From Paraphaeosphaeria minitans (Eukaryota > Ascomycota > Dothideomycetes > Pleosporales > Didymosphaeriaceae): a stretch of DNA of 64,000 nt. Numbering within the stretch: the stretch's first letter is position 1; the number at the start of each line of letters is the position of its first letter. The stretch covers positions 1,116,001 through 1,180,000 of the forward strand of contig WJXW01000003.1 in NCBI GenBank assembly GCA_015832175.1, read 5' to 3'. A model generated the notes under the pieces. It was given only the letters and a program-made list of their open reading frames with translations, had not been told where the DNA came from and ran no database searches. Shown piece by piece: positions 41,059 to 51,771 of this stretch. A program made the translations under genes and the position numbers.

Positions 41059-44000
41059 ATGAAGCTCCTCAGCGGAATTACGGCTTTAGTCCTCCTGGAC
41101 TCGTTCGTGTCTTCTAGTGTATTTGCGCAAGCAAACTCACCGAGTCAATACCCGCTTCACGACAATGGCCTGAACAAGGTAGTCCAATGGGACCACTACA
41201 GTTCCAAAGTCAACGGCCAGCGACTGTTTGTCTGTTCGGGGGAATTGCATTATTGGTGAATTCCCATGCCTGAAGTTTGGGATGATCTCCTAGAAAAGAT
41301 TAAAACAGCGGGGTTCAAGCCTTGTGAGTGTGCCTCATCGCAACTATTGCCATCTTCTTATATTTTGGAAGTTGCCATCTACGGCAATTGGGCCTGGCAT
41401 AGCGCTACTAATCAGCCTCTGAATTTCGAAACCGATGATCACAACTTCGAGCGGCTACTCGAGGCTGCGAAGCGAGTCGGCCTGTACGTGATTGTCCGTC
41501 CAGGGCCGTACGTTAATGCTGAAGCCAATGCGGGTGGTTTTCCGCTTTGGCTGACCACTGGAGCATACGGAGAACTTCGTGACGACGATCCCCGCTACAC
41601 AGCTGCCTGGAAGCCATACTTCTCTAAATTCTCCAAAATCACCAGCAAACACCTTGCCACGAACGGTGTAAATGCTATCGTGTACCAGATTGAAAACGAA
41701 TACGGAGAACAATGGGACAACATCAATACGAAGACCCCCAATGCCGCAGCCGGCCATTATATGCAGTCGCTCGAAGAAAATGCACGCGAGGATGGAATTA
41801 ACGTGCCTCTCATTGCGAACGATCCCAACCTGAACACCAAGAGTTGGTCGGATGACTTTGCTCCAAATGCAACTGGCAATGTTGACGTCGCAGGCCTGGA
41901 CAGCTACCCATCATGCTGGAGCTGTAACTTGGATGAATGCACAGGAACCAACGGCAAATACATTCCATACTAAGTGATCAATCACTACGAACACTTCCAG
42001 GAGGTCAGCCTGACGCAGCCAAGCTTCTTCCCCGGTTTCCAGGGAGGATCTTACAATCCTTGGGGTGGCCCCAAGGGTGGATGCCCAGCTGACATCGGAG
42101 CAGACTTTGCCAATCTGCAAGTTACAGTTCTTGGCGTGCAGTAATAACAATCACTGACTAGACTACAGGTTTTACCGCAATTTGATCTCTCAACGCGTCA
42201 CGGCCATTTCACTTTATATGATGTATGGAGGGACCAACTGGGGCGCATTCGCGTGCCCGTTGTTGCTACCAGCTACGACTGTTCCAGCCCAATCCGCGAG
42301 AACCGCAAATCGATAGCAAGTACTACGAGACAAAAAATCTCGCTCTGTTCACTTGAGTCGCCAAAGATCTCACAGTAACCAACCGGGTGGTTAACAGCAC
42401 TTCCTACTCCGATAACGCAGCCATTGCGATTCGTGAGCTTCGCAACCCTAGCACAAACGCCGCATTCTACGTCACCATCCATTCAACGTCGTCTTCAGGC
42501 ACCCGGGAGGCTTTCAAACTCAACGTAACACATCTATTGGAAAATTGACGATTCCACAGCACGCTGGATCGATCGTGCTCAATGGTCATCAGGCTAAGAT
42601 CATCATCACGGACTTCAGCATCGGCAAGAAAAAGCTGACCTACTCTACCGGGGAGGTACTCACGTACTGTGATTGATGGACACCATACCGTTGTTCTGTG
42701 GGTTCCGGCTGGAGAGTCAGCGGAGTTCCACGTGAAGGGGGCGCGCAAGGGCTCGGTTGAGGGTGCGAAGGGGTGGAAGGCAAAGTTCTACACAGATCAC
42801 CAGGGTGTCATTGCAAGCTTCAGCGCAGTGAACGGTAAGAGCGTTGTGAAATTCGATAACGATGTCAAGGTTGTGGTTATTGAAAGACCCATGGCATACC
42901 TCTTCTGCGCCCCTAACCTTTCCGACGATCCGACCGGACCTGTTGACAAGTCCGGGAAGATCTCATTGTCTTCTCGTTGGTGTGGATCCGAGCTAACCGA
43001 CCGCAGTTCTTGTCCAGGGACCATATCTAGTTCGGGATGTAACCTCTGATGGCAGCACATTGAAACTTACCGGCGATAAGTCAAACGCTACCGCTATCGA
43101 AGTCTTCGCTTCGAAACGTTACCACTCAGTGCCCTGGAACGGAAAGAAGGTCGAGGTTTCGAAGACCTCGTATGGTAGTCTCAAGGGAAGCATTGGCTTT
43201 TTCAAGACCACCACCAAACTCCCGTCTCTAGCTTCCTGGAAAGTCCGTGATAGTCTCCCCGAGAAGCTAGCAAGCTACAAAGATTCCGGTCCAGCTTGGG
43301 TGGACGCGAACCATCGAACTACACCTGAACCTACCAAACCAGTGACTCTGCCAGTACTCTATGTTGACGACTATGGCTTCCATAACAGCTTCCACCTCTT
43401 CCGTGGCTACTTCGACGGATCTGCTACAGGTGTAAATCTCACCCTGCAGGGTGGTATGGCATTCGGCTTCTCCGCATGGTTGAACGGCGAGCTTGTTGGT
43501 TCTTACATTGGGAACTCTACAGTCGGCAAGACCAGCCTCGTCATTCCTTTCGCCAACGCGACGCTCAACAAAAGCGGTGCCAACATCCTCCTCGTGGCCC
43601 AAGACAACACCGGGCACGATCTCCGCGGAGGCGCGATCGACCCACGACGCATCCTCGCTGCATCGCTTCAAAGCGGCGCCTCGTTCACAACGTGGAAAAT
43701 CGCAGGCGAAGTCAACGGCGAAAGGCAACTGATCGACCCCGTTCGTGGCCCACTTAGCGAAGGCGGTCTCACCGCCGAACGTCTAGGCTGGCATCTCCCT
43801 GGCTTCGACGACTCTGCTTGGAACTCCAGATCGCCTTCCACGGGCTTCTCAGGAGCAGGCATCCACTTCTACCGCACTGTCATCCCGTTCGACGTACCCA
43901 AGGGCGTCGACGCCGCTTTCTCTTTTGTATTCAATGCCCCGGGATCGAAGGCTATCCATGTACAACTTTTCGTCAACGGATACCAGTATGGACGTTTCAA

Positions 44001-44222
44001 CCCGTCCGTCGGGAATGAGGTGCGCTTCCCCGTGCTGCCAGGTGTGCTTGATTACGTGGGTGATAATACGATCGGCGTAGTGTTTGGGCACAGACAGAGG
44101 AGGGTGGAAATGTGGATGTGAAGCTCGAGCAAGACTATGTTTTGGAGAGTAGCTGGAGTCCAAGGTTCGATGGAGACTACCTTCGACCTGGGTGGACACA
44201 AGAGCGATTGAAGTACGCTTAG
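41059..44222 (+). pseudogene. GH35 beta-galactosidase (lacA-like) pseudogene
   Basis: The parent enzyme was a secreted beta-galactosidase of about 1000 residues: signal peptide [16 protein letters not shown], catalytic YQIENEYG with the acid/base Glu, and beta-sandwich domains ending in SSWSPRFDGDY and LRPGWTQERLKYA. Lesions seen: TGA at 41257-41259 where HYWRIP is expected; TAA at 41971-41973 after KYIPY; frameshifts near 42253 and 42305; TGA at 42354-42356 after LALFT; frameshifts near 42524, 42671 and 44080. The first and third stops fit CGA to TGA and the second CAA to TAA. The nucleophile block reads [13 protein letters not shown], so the glutamate of PEFQGG is already lost. An intron with a GC donor (GCAAGT, about 42116) remains recognisable. 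The gene cannot make active enzyme as sequenced. Confidence 0.9.
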
Positions 44223-45653
44223 ACGGATTGATATTTTATGATTGACATGGCTATCCTGAATTGATATGGTATAAACGTTCATGCTAACTGGTTGTGAAAC
44301 ACACGCTGTGTACGTTGAATTGATGTTGTTTTTGAGCTGGTCGCCTTCTCCACTGCGCTACAGCTCGCAGCTGACTTTCGTGTCAAGATGAAGTCTTTCC
44401 ATAGAAGAAAAAAATCACGCAAGGAAGTAAGCAATCCCCAATCAAGCCTCCCTACCTACTTTTTCGCCATAGACGACCCGTGTTTTCCAGGGAAAGCCCC
44501 ACAAGATGGCCAGTCAATTAAAGCGGGAACGTCCTGTTGAGTACGTACATGCATGGTACAGAAACTTTGGGGCTATGAGTAGTGACCCAGTACCACCATC
44601 TCCAATTGAGCTATCAAGTCATAAAACACGCATCAATTGTAGTGCTTTGCGTATCTTTAGTTCGAGCAGTCCATTTAGGTAGATCTCCATTCCTCTGACA
44701 TGCTTATCGAGACCAAGTCCCGCGTCCTTTCTTTTAAGAAGGGGACTCCCGTTGACTAACATTGCTGAAGAAGGTATAGTGCTACGGAATTAGGCGATTA
44801 TCAATGTTTAATCATTGAATAATGTTCTGCAGAAGATCCGGTGATGATGTACCGTGGACCACTAGGCTTTCGAGTATGGTATTTCTATGGCAAACGACAT
44901 CCTAGACATGAGTTTTCGGCAGTAAAGAAAACGGTGGTCTTGATAATCGATGACCGATATGATTATGAGGATCGATTATTGAACTCCGACGCAAAGGGAC
45001 TGTAAGCAAACCACCACTCAAATATTCCATATAGTACCGCCTTGACACGAGCTATGTTTCGGGTGGATACCATAGGTGTTTGTCTTAAAAGAACTCGTCT
45101 GAAGGTGTACTTATCAAGGTATTTCGGGCGCATTTCCACAATATCACCTGGTATGCTTTCAACAACCCTCCTTAACTATTGTTAGGAACCTCGCAAAATC
45201 CTTGCATTCGCTCGTGCGGAACATTGAGTGCGATGATCATCAAATTGATGATATGCGTCGGATCAATAAGCACACCCTTGCGCATATAATCGCCGCCCCA
45301 CATTCTCGCAGCACCTGAAACACATAGCTCAAGTGGTTCGAGTCGCTTATCTCGCATTAGACGCGTAGCGCCAGGAATGTATGTTTCCCATTCTGTAGGG
45401 CGCGGCTAACGCGATCGGTGCGAACTACGCCTCCTAAGAGCGCACGGCGGGATATAAATAGCGCCCGCAGATGCTCAACTTAGATCGGTAAGAACGCAGG
45501 GAGCTTTCTGCAGCGGGGTGAGGCAGCTATTTCGAGATGTGAACAATGTGGGGGGAGGAGTATTCGGAGAGCGCTATGCTCCGTGACCGCCTATAAGGAT
45601 GACAACTTTGGAACCTAAGGCCTTGTTGTGAGCTAGAAGCTTGAACAGCAGCG
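44223..45653. other. AT-richer intergenic region with one coding-like fragment
   Basis: About 1.4 kb of noticeably AT-richer sequence than neighbours. It includes the unknown fragment at 45172-45411 and a tRNA-like stretch near 44583-44625 that I rejected. No complete gene. Confidence 0.5.
45172..45411 (-). pseudogene. coding-like fragment of unknown family
   Basis: The minus frame reads PTEWETYIPGATRLMRDKR, LEPLELCVSGAARMWGG, DYMRKGVLIDPTHIINLMII and ALNVPHERMQGFCEVPNNS before a TAA at 45172. Composition is fully protein-like and an ATG exists at 45357, but no start or upstream exon with comparable quality was found. It looks like the 3' end of a larger gene whose remainder is lost or unrecognisable. 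Low confidence. Confidence 0.3.
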
Positions 45654-46799
45654 ATGGACAGGCTACCGGATTACTCACATGTGTATTTTCCTCCTCCGCC
45701 TGGCTCATCAGGTACGAGGACCAATCCTTCGGCAACTTACTACCCGCCTCCGCCAGATCGTGCTCAGCCGCCAACGACATCTACACGAACGAACCCTGGA
45801 CCACCGGCAGGCTCAGCCCATACGCCTAGCTCGTCTAGATCATATGTGCCTGGCAATACCAGCGCATCGCCACAATTTCCTCCCCGCCAGCACGCACCAT
45901 CAAGTCCCTACCAGCCGCACGCTTCGGTATACCAGGCTTCCCCCCTACCATCGCCCTCCCTCTTACCCCCCACGCAACACGCATCAAGACCCACCTCCCC
46001 AGCTTTCCGCACACGCTTCGCGGCCCTATCCCTCCACGCCGCCGACCGCCTCCAATTCCTCCGCTTCCCACCCGCCCTCTACCCTCTCCTCCGCACCACA
46101 ATCCAATCGACCTGGACCCGCGGCATCCAGCTCGAAAAGACGTCCACACACGTCCTCGAGCTCCAACTCAAGGGCAACCCCTGGGGCGTGCATCGAGACA
46201 ACCCGGACGGGCTCGGCATGGGCGCCCTGCGCAACGCGCTGGACCGCGACGCCGAGGGCCAGGCGATCCACGCGCAGAAGCTGGTGTGCGCGCTGCTGCG
46301 GACGCTGCACGCCGAGGGCTGGGTCCTCCTGCAGAGCACCGACGTCAGCCAGGTGCTGTGGGACGCGGACACGCTGCTGTTCCGCCACCAGACGCCTGCG
46401 CCTGCGCCGCGCGAATGGTTCAGCGTCGTGCTCCGGCACAATCGGTTCCGCTTCGTGCATGCGCCGCGGGCGCTGTGTCTGCGTGTTCTCGAACACCTCT
46501 CGAGTCAGCGGCTGGAGATGAAGTTTAGAGATCATGAGAAGGTGGAGGGGTGTTGCGAGGTCAAATTCACCGGGACGGTGCGGAGAGGGTCGCCGTATCT
46601 GGATCCGGTGATTAATGCGGGGACATTGATGACGAGGATGATGTTCTTGGATTTGTTGGGGGTTGTGGAAGAGAGTGGGTGGACGTTGTATGCGAGCGTG
46701 GAGCAGAATACGAGGGGCGATGGGGAGGGGATGACGGATACGTGGTATTGCTGTAGGCCGGTGGGGTGGGTTGAGGGGAATCCGGTGTACCATAGTTGA
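45654..46799 (+). CDS. conserved fungal protein of unknown function (Pro-rich N-terminus)
   Basis: Single exon, 381 residues. ATG 45654 gives MDRLPDYSHVYFPPPPGSSG; the first ~115 residues are proline, serine and tyrosine-rich. The conserved part starts near FAALSLHAADRLQFLRFPP and holds two copies of one pattern: LELQLKGNPWG...AIHAQKLVCALLRTLHAEGWVLL near residues 165-220, and CCEVKFTGTVRRGS...TLMTRMMFLDLLGVVEESGWTLY near 300-350, followed by SVEQNTRGD and DTWYCCRPVGW. I know this arrangement as an unnamed family in Pezizomycotina; the two half-repeats suggest an internal duplication. Function unknown. Confidence 0.75.
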   Translation: MDRLPDYSHVYFPPPPGSSGTRTNPSATYYPPPPDRAQPPTTSTRTNPGPPAGSAHTPSSSRSYVPGNTSASPQFPPRQHAPSSPYQPHASVYQASPLPSPSLLPPTQHASRPTSPAFRTRFAALSLHAADRLQFLRFPPALYPLLRTTIQSTWTRGIQLEKTSTHVLELQLKGNPWGVHRDNPDGLGMGALRNALDRDAEGQAIHAQKLVCALLRTLHAEGWVLLQSTDVSQVLWDADTLLFRHQTPAPAPREWFSVVLRHNRFRFVHAPRALCLRVLEHLSSQRLEMKFRDHEKVEGCCEVKFTGTVRRGSPYLDPVINAGTLMTRMMFLDLLGVVEESGWTLYASVEQNTRGDGEGMTDTWYCCRPVGWVEGNPVYHS

Positions 46800-47729
46800 G
46801 TGTGGGGGTGTTTGGGCTCGGTAGCTGGGAAAGGAAGATGACTTTCGGTATGTATAGTACTAAATTGTGATATGTGCGTGCATCGGAGAAGACGGAGGTC
46901 GAAGGAGGGGACGCTAGAGAAGTAGGGGAAGATCCAAAGATATTATGAATTTGCCCCACAACATCAGACCAGCCGGAAGAGAAGTCGAGTCAGTTGAATC
47001 CAAACCGGAAGTCGTTGTATATTCCATTCGCTTTGTTCACTGTTTTGCGTTAGTGCTCATCCACGGCCCTCCTGCATTCCGGGCATCACTCACGATACCT
47101 GTAATACAGCGCAACCGACCGACATCCGGATCGTGAACCAACCCTGCAGATGGGATTAGGGACACCAACTGTGGTGGTTTTCAGCACAAGGAGCGGAAAC
47201 AACGCCGTCATGTTCGGCTCCCTCTGCCATTTTTCTGTTGCAGTCTATAATCTGCGCCACCGGTCGCACGAGCTTTAGCTTTGGCTTCAAGCTTCAGGCA
47301 AAAGCAAGTTACCTTGAAGGTTACCAAGTTTGCATACATGGCGTGGTGATCAAAAGTACCCGATCAGTGCGTTTCAATGCCATTGGACTGCGTAACATAC
47401 GCCCGGACCTTTGCGGCGGGAGGAGACACGACGGGCCAAGTCGTGGGGGCTGCATACGATGCGCAAGATGCATCCAGTGAACGTTGCTTGAATAGGTAAT
47501 GGCAGGAAGAAAGACCTTCTCCGAGTCGGTTTCTGAAATTCGTATGGTCCGTCATACATGCATCTTGTGGCGTCTAAGAAAACCCATCGACCCTGTTAAA
47601 ATAAGCTTAGGCAATGGAGAAAACATCGGTCCTTCGACAGGAGAGCATATGAACCGGTTGCTGCATTGCTACGAAATGCGTGCTAGGCTGTTTCACTCCT
47701 ACTGCTGACCATGGCCAGCCCTCTCCATG
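46800..47729. other. intergenic between convergent genes
   Basis: About 0.9 kb; no gene is supported. A few short frames begin with non-ATG codons. Confidence 0.5.
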
Positions 47730-48600
47730 TTAGTCACTGTCCGTCTCGTTCTCAGCTTCCCAATCCGTCAAGTTCTTCACCTGAGCCCCTGCGCAACGTC
47801 AGCGTTTTCCCTCCACGTAGCTTCCAACTCGACTTACCCCAGCCTTTCTGGCTTCGGCCGAGATGCTTTCCGTCGCATCCTCGATGAGTACAATCTCGTA
47901 GCCGAGTTTGATCCCATCGATAGACGTCCCTCGCACGCACGCACTCGTGATCAAGCCGGTGAGGGCCATCGTTGCGATGGTGTGCAGCGTGAGTTCAGAG
48001 TGCAGCGTCGTGAAGCGGTGGTACTGGTTGTCAGCGAACGCAAGTACGAGTCCACGCTGTGGTCTTGCGCTTTCTTGATGTAGTGGACGGGTGCGCGGTA
48101 GCCTTCCAGGTCCCACAGTCGAGACTGGATACCGTTTTCGAGCTGTGCACCCCATGTGCCCGGTACGCAGTGATATGCGTAGGTAAAGGCTTGGGTTTCC
48201 GTCTTCAACGGCGTCTCGACGAACGGGACTTGCACACTGCCGCCGGGCTGCGATCCAGGGTGGGCCGAGGCAAAGGAAACGTGGCCTTTGGGGTGCCAGT
48301 CTTGCGATGCTACGATAAAAGGCCATTCGTGGTCGTCCAGTAGCTTATACACCTTTGGTAGGATGGCGGGAGCACGGGGGTTGTTGAGCGAGCCATTGAT
48401 GAAATCGTTCTGGATGTCGATGAGGGACCAAAGCGGTGCCCTTGTGCAAGCGAGGCGAGTACTGCCACGTGCAACTGATCAGCACGAAGGATCCCGAAAC
48501 TGATTCTCAGCAAGGATGTACGTACCGGGACAGCGTACACTAGCGATGCGCCGAGCAGCAAGGTCGCAGTGGCGGCGAAGTTCATGAATTTGGCCCCCAT
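47730..48600 (-). pseudogene. isochorismatase/nicotinamidase-family hydrolase with two frameshifts
   Basis: Exons 48600-48526, 48463-47838 and 47780-47730 splice in phase apart from two indels. The start MGAKFMNFAATATLLLGASL is a signal peptide. Then come GTALV and, one base out of frame (extra C near 48426), LIDIQNDFINGSL; VASQDWHPKGHVSFAS (metal ligands D-x-H-xxx-H), VHYIKKAQD, and after a second one-base loss near 48042, AFADNQYHRFTTL, ITSACVRGTSIDGIKLGYE with the catalytic cysteine, and the last exon VKNLTDWEAENETDSD. Asp, Lys and Cys of the triad are all recognisable, so decay is recent or the indels are sequence errors. The intact family hydrolyses nicotinamide or related amides. Confidence 0.75.
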
Positions 48601-49330
48601 GTTCAACGCCAACTCTGTTTTGGTCCACGTTCAATGTTCCCACGCAGCGCAGTCAATGTGGGATGGAAGTGAGAAGAGTCTCGGTCTGTGGAGGACGCGG
48701 TTACGAGCTCATAGGCCGATCTTGTGGCTGGCACAAACGGCGCTAAGCGCTAAGCTTATGCAGGGCGGACTGCCAGCCGTGCATAGATGGACAGGGGACT
48801 TGGTTCCCGCCTACCCAGTATCGCGACTGCATGCAGATATCGGATAGGGTTTGTGTGGACCATGGCTCTGGTTCCAGACAACATTGCAAACAATGGTAGC
48901 GATCAAGCTAGGCAAGCAGTAGGTACCTAGGTCGAATGTACTATGTGAAGTAGGGATCATACAAATTTCGCGTGCGCCTGAAAAGGCCCAAGGCGAAAGT
49001 CTCTTCGCTTGGTTCTACTACCTATCACTCACACTGCAACTCATAGCAAGCTTCCAGGACCTACTTGATATCTCATAGTGCTTCTCAAAGCTTCTTGCAC
49101 TCACTCGTGCCTTTTCCTCGTACAGACCTCAGTGTGGTGAAAACAACAGCCACATGACTACACAGCGTGCACTTTACCCTCACTGCCCGCTCATAATTTC
49201 ACCCCTGACAAACAGTCAACGATTCTCTCGGCCACCATCCGTCTACTAAAGCCCAGCAGCCTCATCACCTACACCCTCAACAACCCCTTCATTCCGATCA
49301 ACCGTCTTCAACTCACAACGGGTCACCAAC
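48601..49330. other. intergenic between divergent genes
   Basis: About 0.7 kb. Contains GTAGGTACCTAGG near 48919-48931 and a C/A-rich leader before the next ATG. No gene seen. Confidence 0.5.
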
Positions 49331-50200
49331 ATGTCGCACCCTCGCCGCAGCGCCAGCACCCACTCGCACCAGCGAGATCATCACCGCCCACAGCCCACAC
49401 CCCCCGCGCCAGAAGCCAAAACGCTCGAATGGCACAAACAGAACTTCTACCACCAGCAGCAAGCATGGCAGCTTCAAGCAGCCATCGAAGTCTCTTCTCC
49501 TCCCCAAGCACAGGCTGTTAGAAAATTGCCGGCGCACGTGCTCAACAAGCCTCTTCCCGTTCGGCGCATGCAGACAGATGATCGGGACAAGCAGAGGGTG
49601 GTCAATGCAGGTAGGACATCTACGCCGCCACAAGATCCTGAAAGATTGCGAACTCGACTGGCGGCGCTTCGGGATGGAGATGTTGTGGCTATTGCTCCCT
49701 TTTCCAAGTCAAGCAGCGTGAGTAGTAGCATCCGTCGGAAGCCGCTTCCTGGGATGAGTCGCGAAGAGGCGACTTCATTTGCAACCACGGCTTCGGATCC
49801 GCCTCTCCCTCATGCCCGTTCTAACCCTGGCGATGCAACTCAAGCACGTATTCTGGATCCTGCAGTCCCAAGGCGAAATGCCCAAGAGCACACGCATGCT
49901 TCGCGCGTGCCGAGCGAGCTCAGTAGTACCGGCATGCTAGGCATTCCCCTAAGCGTGTACGGCTTTAGAGGCACGCTCCCAGCAGAGCTACAGCCCAAGG
50001 AGCCACCACTGCGCTGGGACAACGAGCCTGCGCCGCAGATGCCTCCTGTCGGTTCCGATGCGGTTCCGAGCTTGTACGAGGATGTAGAGTTGGCCAAGTT
50101 CATGACGGCTAACAAGTCGTATCTTCAGCCGTTCACGGAGAAGATGCCTATGGCTACGACCATCGTAAAGGGCAAGCTGAATGAAGTTGTGGAGAAGTAG
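49331..50200 (+). CDS. hypothetical protein whose stop codon lies in a 24-bp tandem repeat
   Basis: Single exon, 289 residues, from ATG 49331 (MSHPRRSASTHSHQRDHHRP). The sequence is mostly polar and disordered: an N-terminal H/R/P-rich part, KTLEWHKQNFYHQQQAWQLQ, a Ser/Arg middle, then a more structured C-terminus GMLGIPLSVYGFRGTLPAEL, VPSLYEDVELAKFMTANKSY and KMPMATTIVKGKLNEVVEK. No family recognised. The last codons GTT GTG GAG AAG TAG are the first unit of an array in which the same 24 bp repeats nine times, each with the TAG in the same frame (see repeat). The ordinary codon usage and CAACATG context support a real gene. Confidence 0.6.
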   Translation: MSHPRRSASTHSHQRDHHRPQPTPPAPEAKTLEWHKQNFYHQQQAWQLQAAIEVSSPPQAQAVRKLPAHVLNKPLPVRRMQTDDRDKQRVVNAGRTSTPPQDPERLRTRLAALRDGDVVAIAPFSKSSSVSSSIRRKPLPGMSREEATSFATTASDPPLPHARSNPGDATQARILDPAVPRRNAQEHTHASRVPSELSSTGMLGIPLSVYGFRGTLPAELQPKEPPLRWDNEPAPQMPPVGSDAVPSLYEDVELAKFMTANKSYLQPFTEKMPMATTIVKGKLNEVVEK

Positions 50201-50413
50201 GTGCGGGGAGTCGTGGAGAAGTAGGTGTGCGGAGTTGTGGAGAAGTAGGTGTGCGGAGTTGTGGAGAAGTAGGTATACATATTTGTGGAGAAATAGGTAT
50301 ACGTAATTGTGGAGAAGGAGGTATGCGGAATTGTGAAGAAGTAGATATGGGGAGTTGTGGAGGAGTAGGTATGGGGAGTTGTGAATAAGTACGTATGCGT
50401 ATTTGTGGAGCAG
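50186..50413 (+). repeat. 24-bp minisatellite containing the stop codon of the upstream gene
   Basis: Nine and a half units of GTTGTGGAGAAGTAGGTGTG plus CGGA, starting at 50186 and diverging rightward (for example ...GTATACGTA, ...GTATGGGGA). The period is eight codons, so the coding frame is preserved and reads VVEK-stop-VCG again and again. The sixth unit has lost the stop (GAG for TAG). Confidence 0.9.
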
Positions 50414-51204
50414 GCTTGCTGTGCTGAAACTGCTATGGTCATGCAGGAGTGATGTCTTGCAAGATGGCTGTAAATGTTGACATTGGTGTTGCTGTGTCGA
50501 TCTTTGCGGGGTCTCGGAGGGCTGCAACGGGTGGAGCTGTCGCAGGGCATGTCGATGCGGCCATCGGAAGCGCTCGCTTATGTCGGCAGTGGAAGAGGCG
50601 CGCGGTAAAGTGATTCAGCAGGTCAGACATGAGCTTCTCGACCACAAAGAATGAACTGAGGGTGATTCATGTCGCACAGGGCTCGTCGGCTTGAGGGCCC
50701 AGATGGCATTCTGGGCTTGTCGAATGGTGGAGGTCCAGACTCGGTGGGGAAGGTTTCGGATAGGTTGGGCTACTTCTCCTTGCAGTCGCAACAGGGTCCG
50801 GGGGTGTCTAAGGTTTGTAAGAATATTGGTGGAGGATGTCCGTGGACGGTGAGCGGGCGCAGCAGTGTTCTTATTTCATGGGTCTGGAGAGGGCGGTCCA
50901 GCCTTGCGGTCTAGATGCTGGGCACGGTGCCGTAGTGGTGGGAAAGTCAAACAGAGTCATGGAAAGAATGGCAGGGTGTCGTAAACAGGCAAAGACGCCC
51001 AGTAAGTCGGGGTCGGTGGTGCCCAAGTGAAGGGTCCGGGTTCATGGTGTTGCTTTTTCTTCCCATAAGCGCCGTGGATGGGATCCATGTGGGTCGTCCA
51101 TTGCATTGTCGTGGGCAGCAGCCATCCGAAGTGCATGCAGATTCGGTTGTGCATGGTCGTGGCAGGTGTCAGGCGGCGGGTGTCGGTCGCTGAGTAGGTG
51201 GGTC
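50414..51204. other. intergenic
   Basis: No gene is supported between the 24-bp array and the 8-bp array. Confidence 0.4.
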
Positions 51205-51322
51205 CCTAGGTGGGTTAGGTGGGTAGGTGGGTAGGTGGGTAGGTGGGTAGGTGGGTAGGTGGGTAGGTGGGTAGGTGGGTAGGTGGGTAGGTGGGTAGGT
51301 GGGTAGGTGGGTAGGTGGGTAA
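51205..51322. repeat. 8-bp tandem array GGTGGGTA
   Basis: About fourteen near-perfect copies of GGTGGGTA. The plus strand has regularly spaced GG/GGG runs, so G-quadruplex formation is plausible. Not the telomeric TTAGGG. Confidence 0.9.
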
Positions 51323-51685
51323 CGGGCCGTTTTGCTCGCGCGGTACCAAGCAACGGGGCGCTGACAGGGAATGACGGCGAGGGTAGGACAACCGAGAATC
51401 CTGTTTCCTTTCGGATGGCCGGGGTGAAACGACGAGCCGGGGGTCTCAAAGGCAGGCGGGCGCACGTGCGGCGGGACTCGAGGCCGGTGCAGGTTACAGC
51501 GACACAGGCGATATTGTGGGTGACGACTTCAATGCATGCAGTGTTCGGCGGGGCGGGCGGTGCAGGTGCAGGTGCAGGTGCATTATGATTGTTGGATAGG
51601 GAGACGGCGGGTGGTGGGAGTCACTAGTGCAGATGGTGGGGAAGCTAGCTGCCAGTGCACCTGCTCTCTGCTCTGCTGGACTAGA

Positions 51686-51735
51686 CTACCTACCTACCTG
51701 CCACCTACCTGCTACCTACCTGCTACCTACCTGCT
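51686..51735. repeat. CTACCTACCTGC repeats
   Basis: Four degenerate copies of a CTACCTACCTGC-type unit. Confidence 0.7.
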
Positions 51736-51771
51736 TCTCCACTCTTGAATACAACCTCTCCACTACCTACG

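Noticed and set aside
44583..44625. tRNA-like D-arm on the minus strand (TAGCTCAATTGGAGA)
   Set aside because: The anticodon loop has eight bases and no T-loop (TTCGA) or acceptor pairing follows; at most a chance match or remnant.
49988..50550. minus-strand frame with YLLLHNSA repeats
   Set aside because: It is the reverse complement of the 24-bp array; no start or promoter evidence.
51205..51322. telomere or subtelomere signature
   Set aside because: The unit GGTGGGTA is not TTAGGG-like and ordinary genes continue on both sides.
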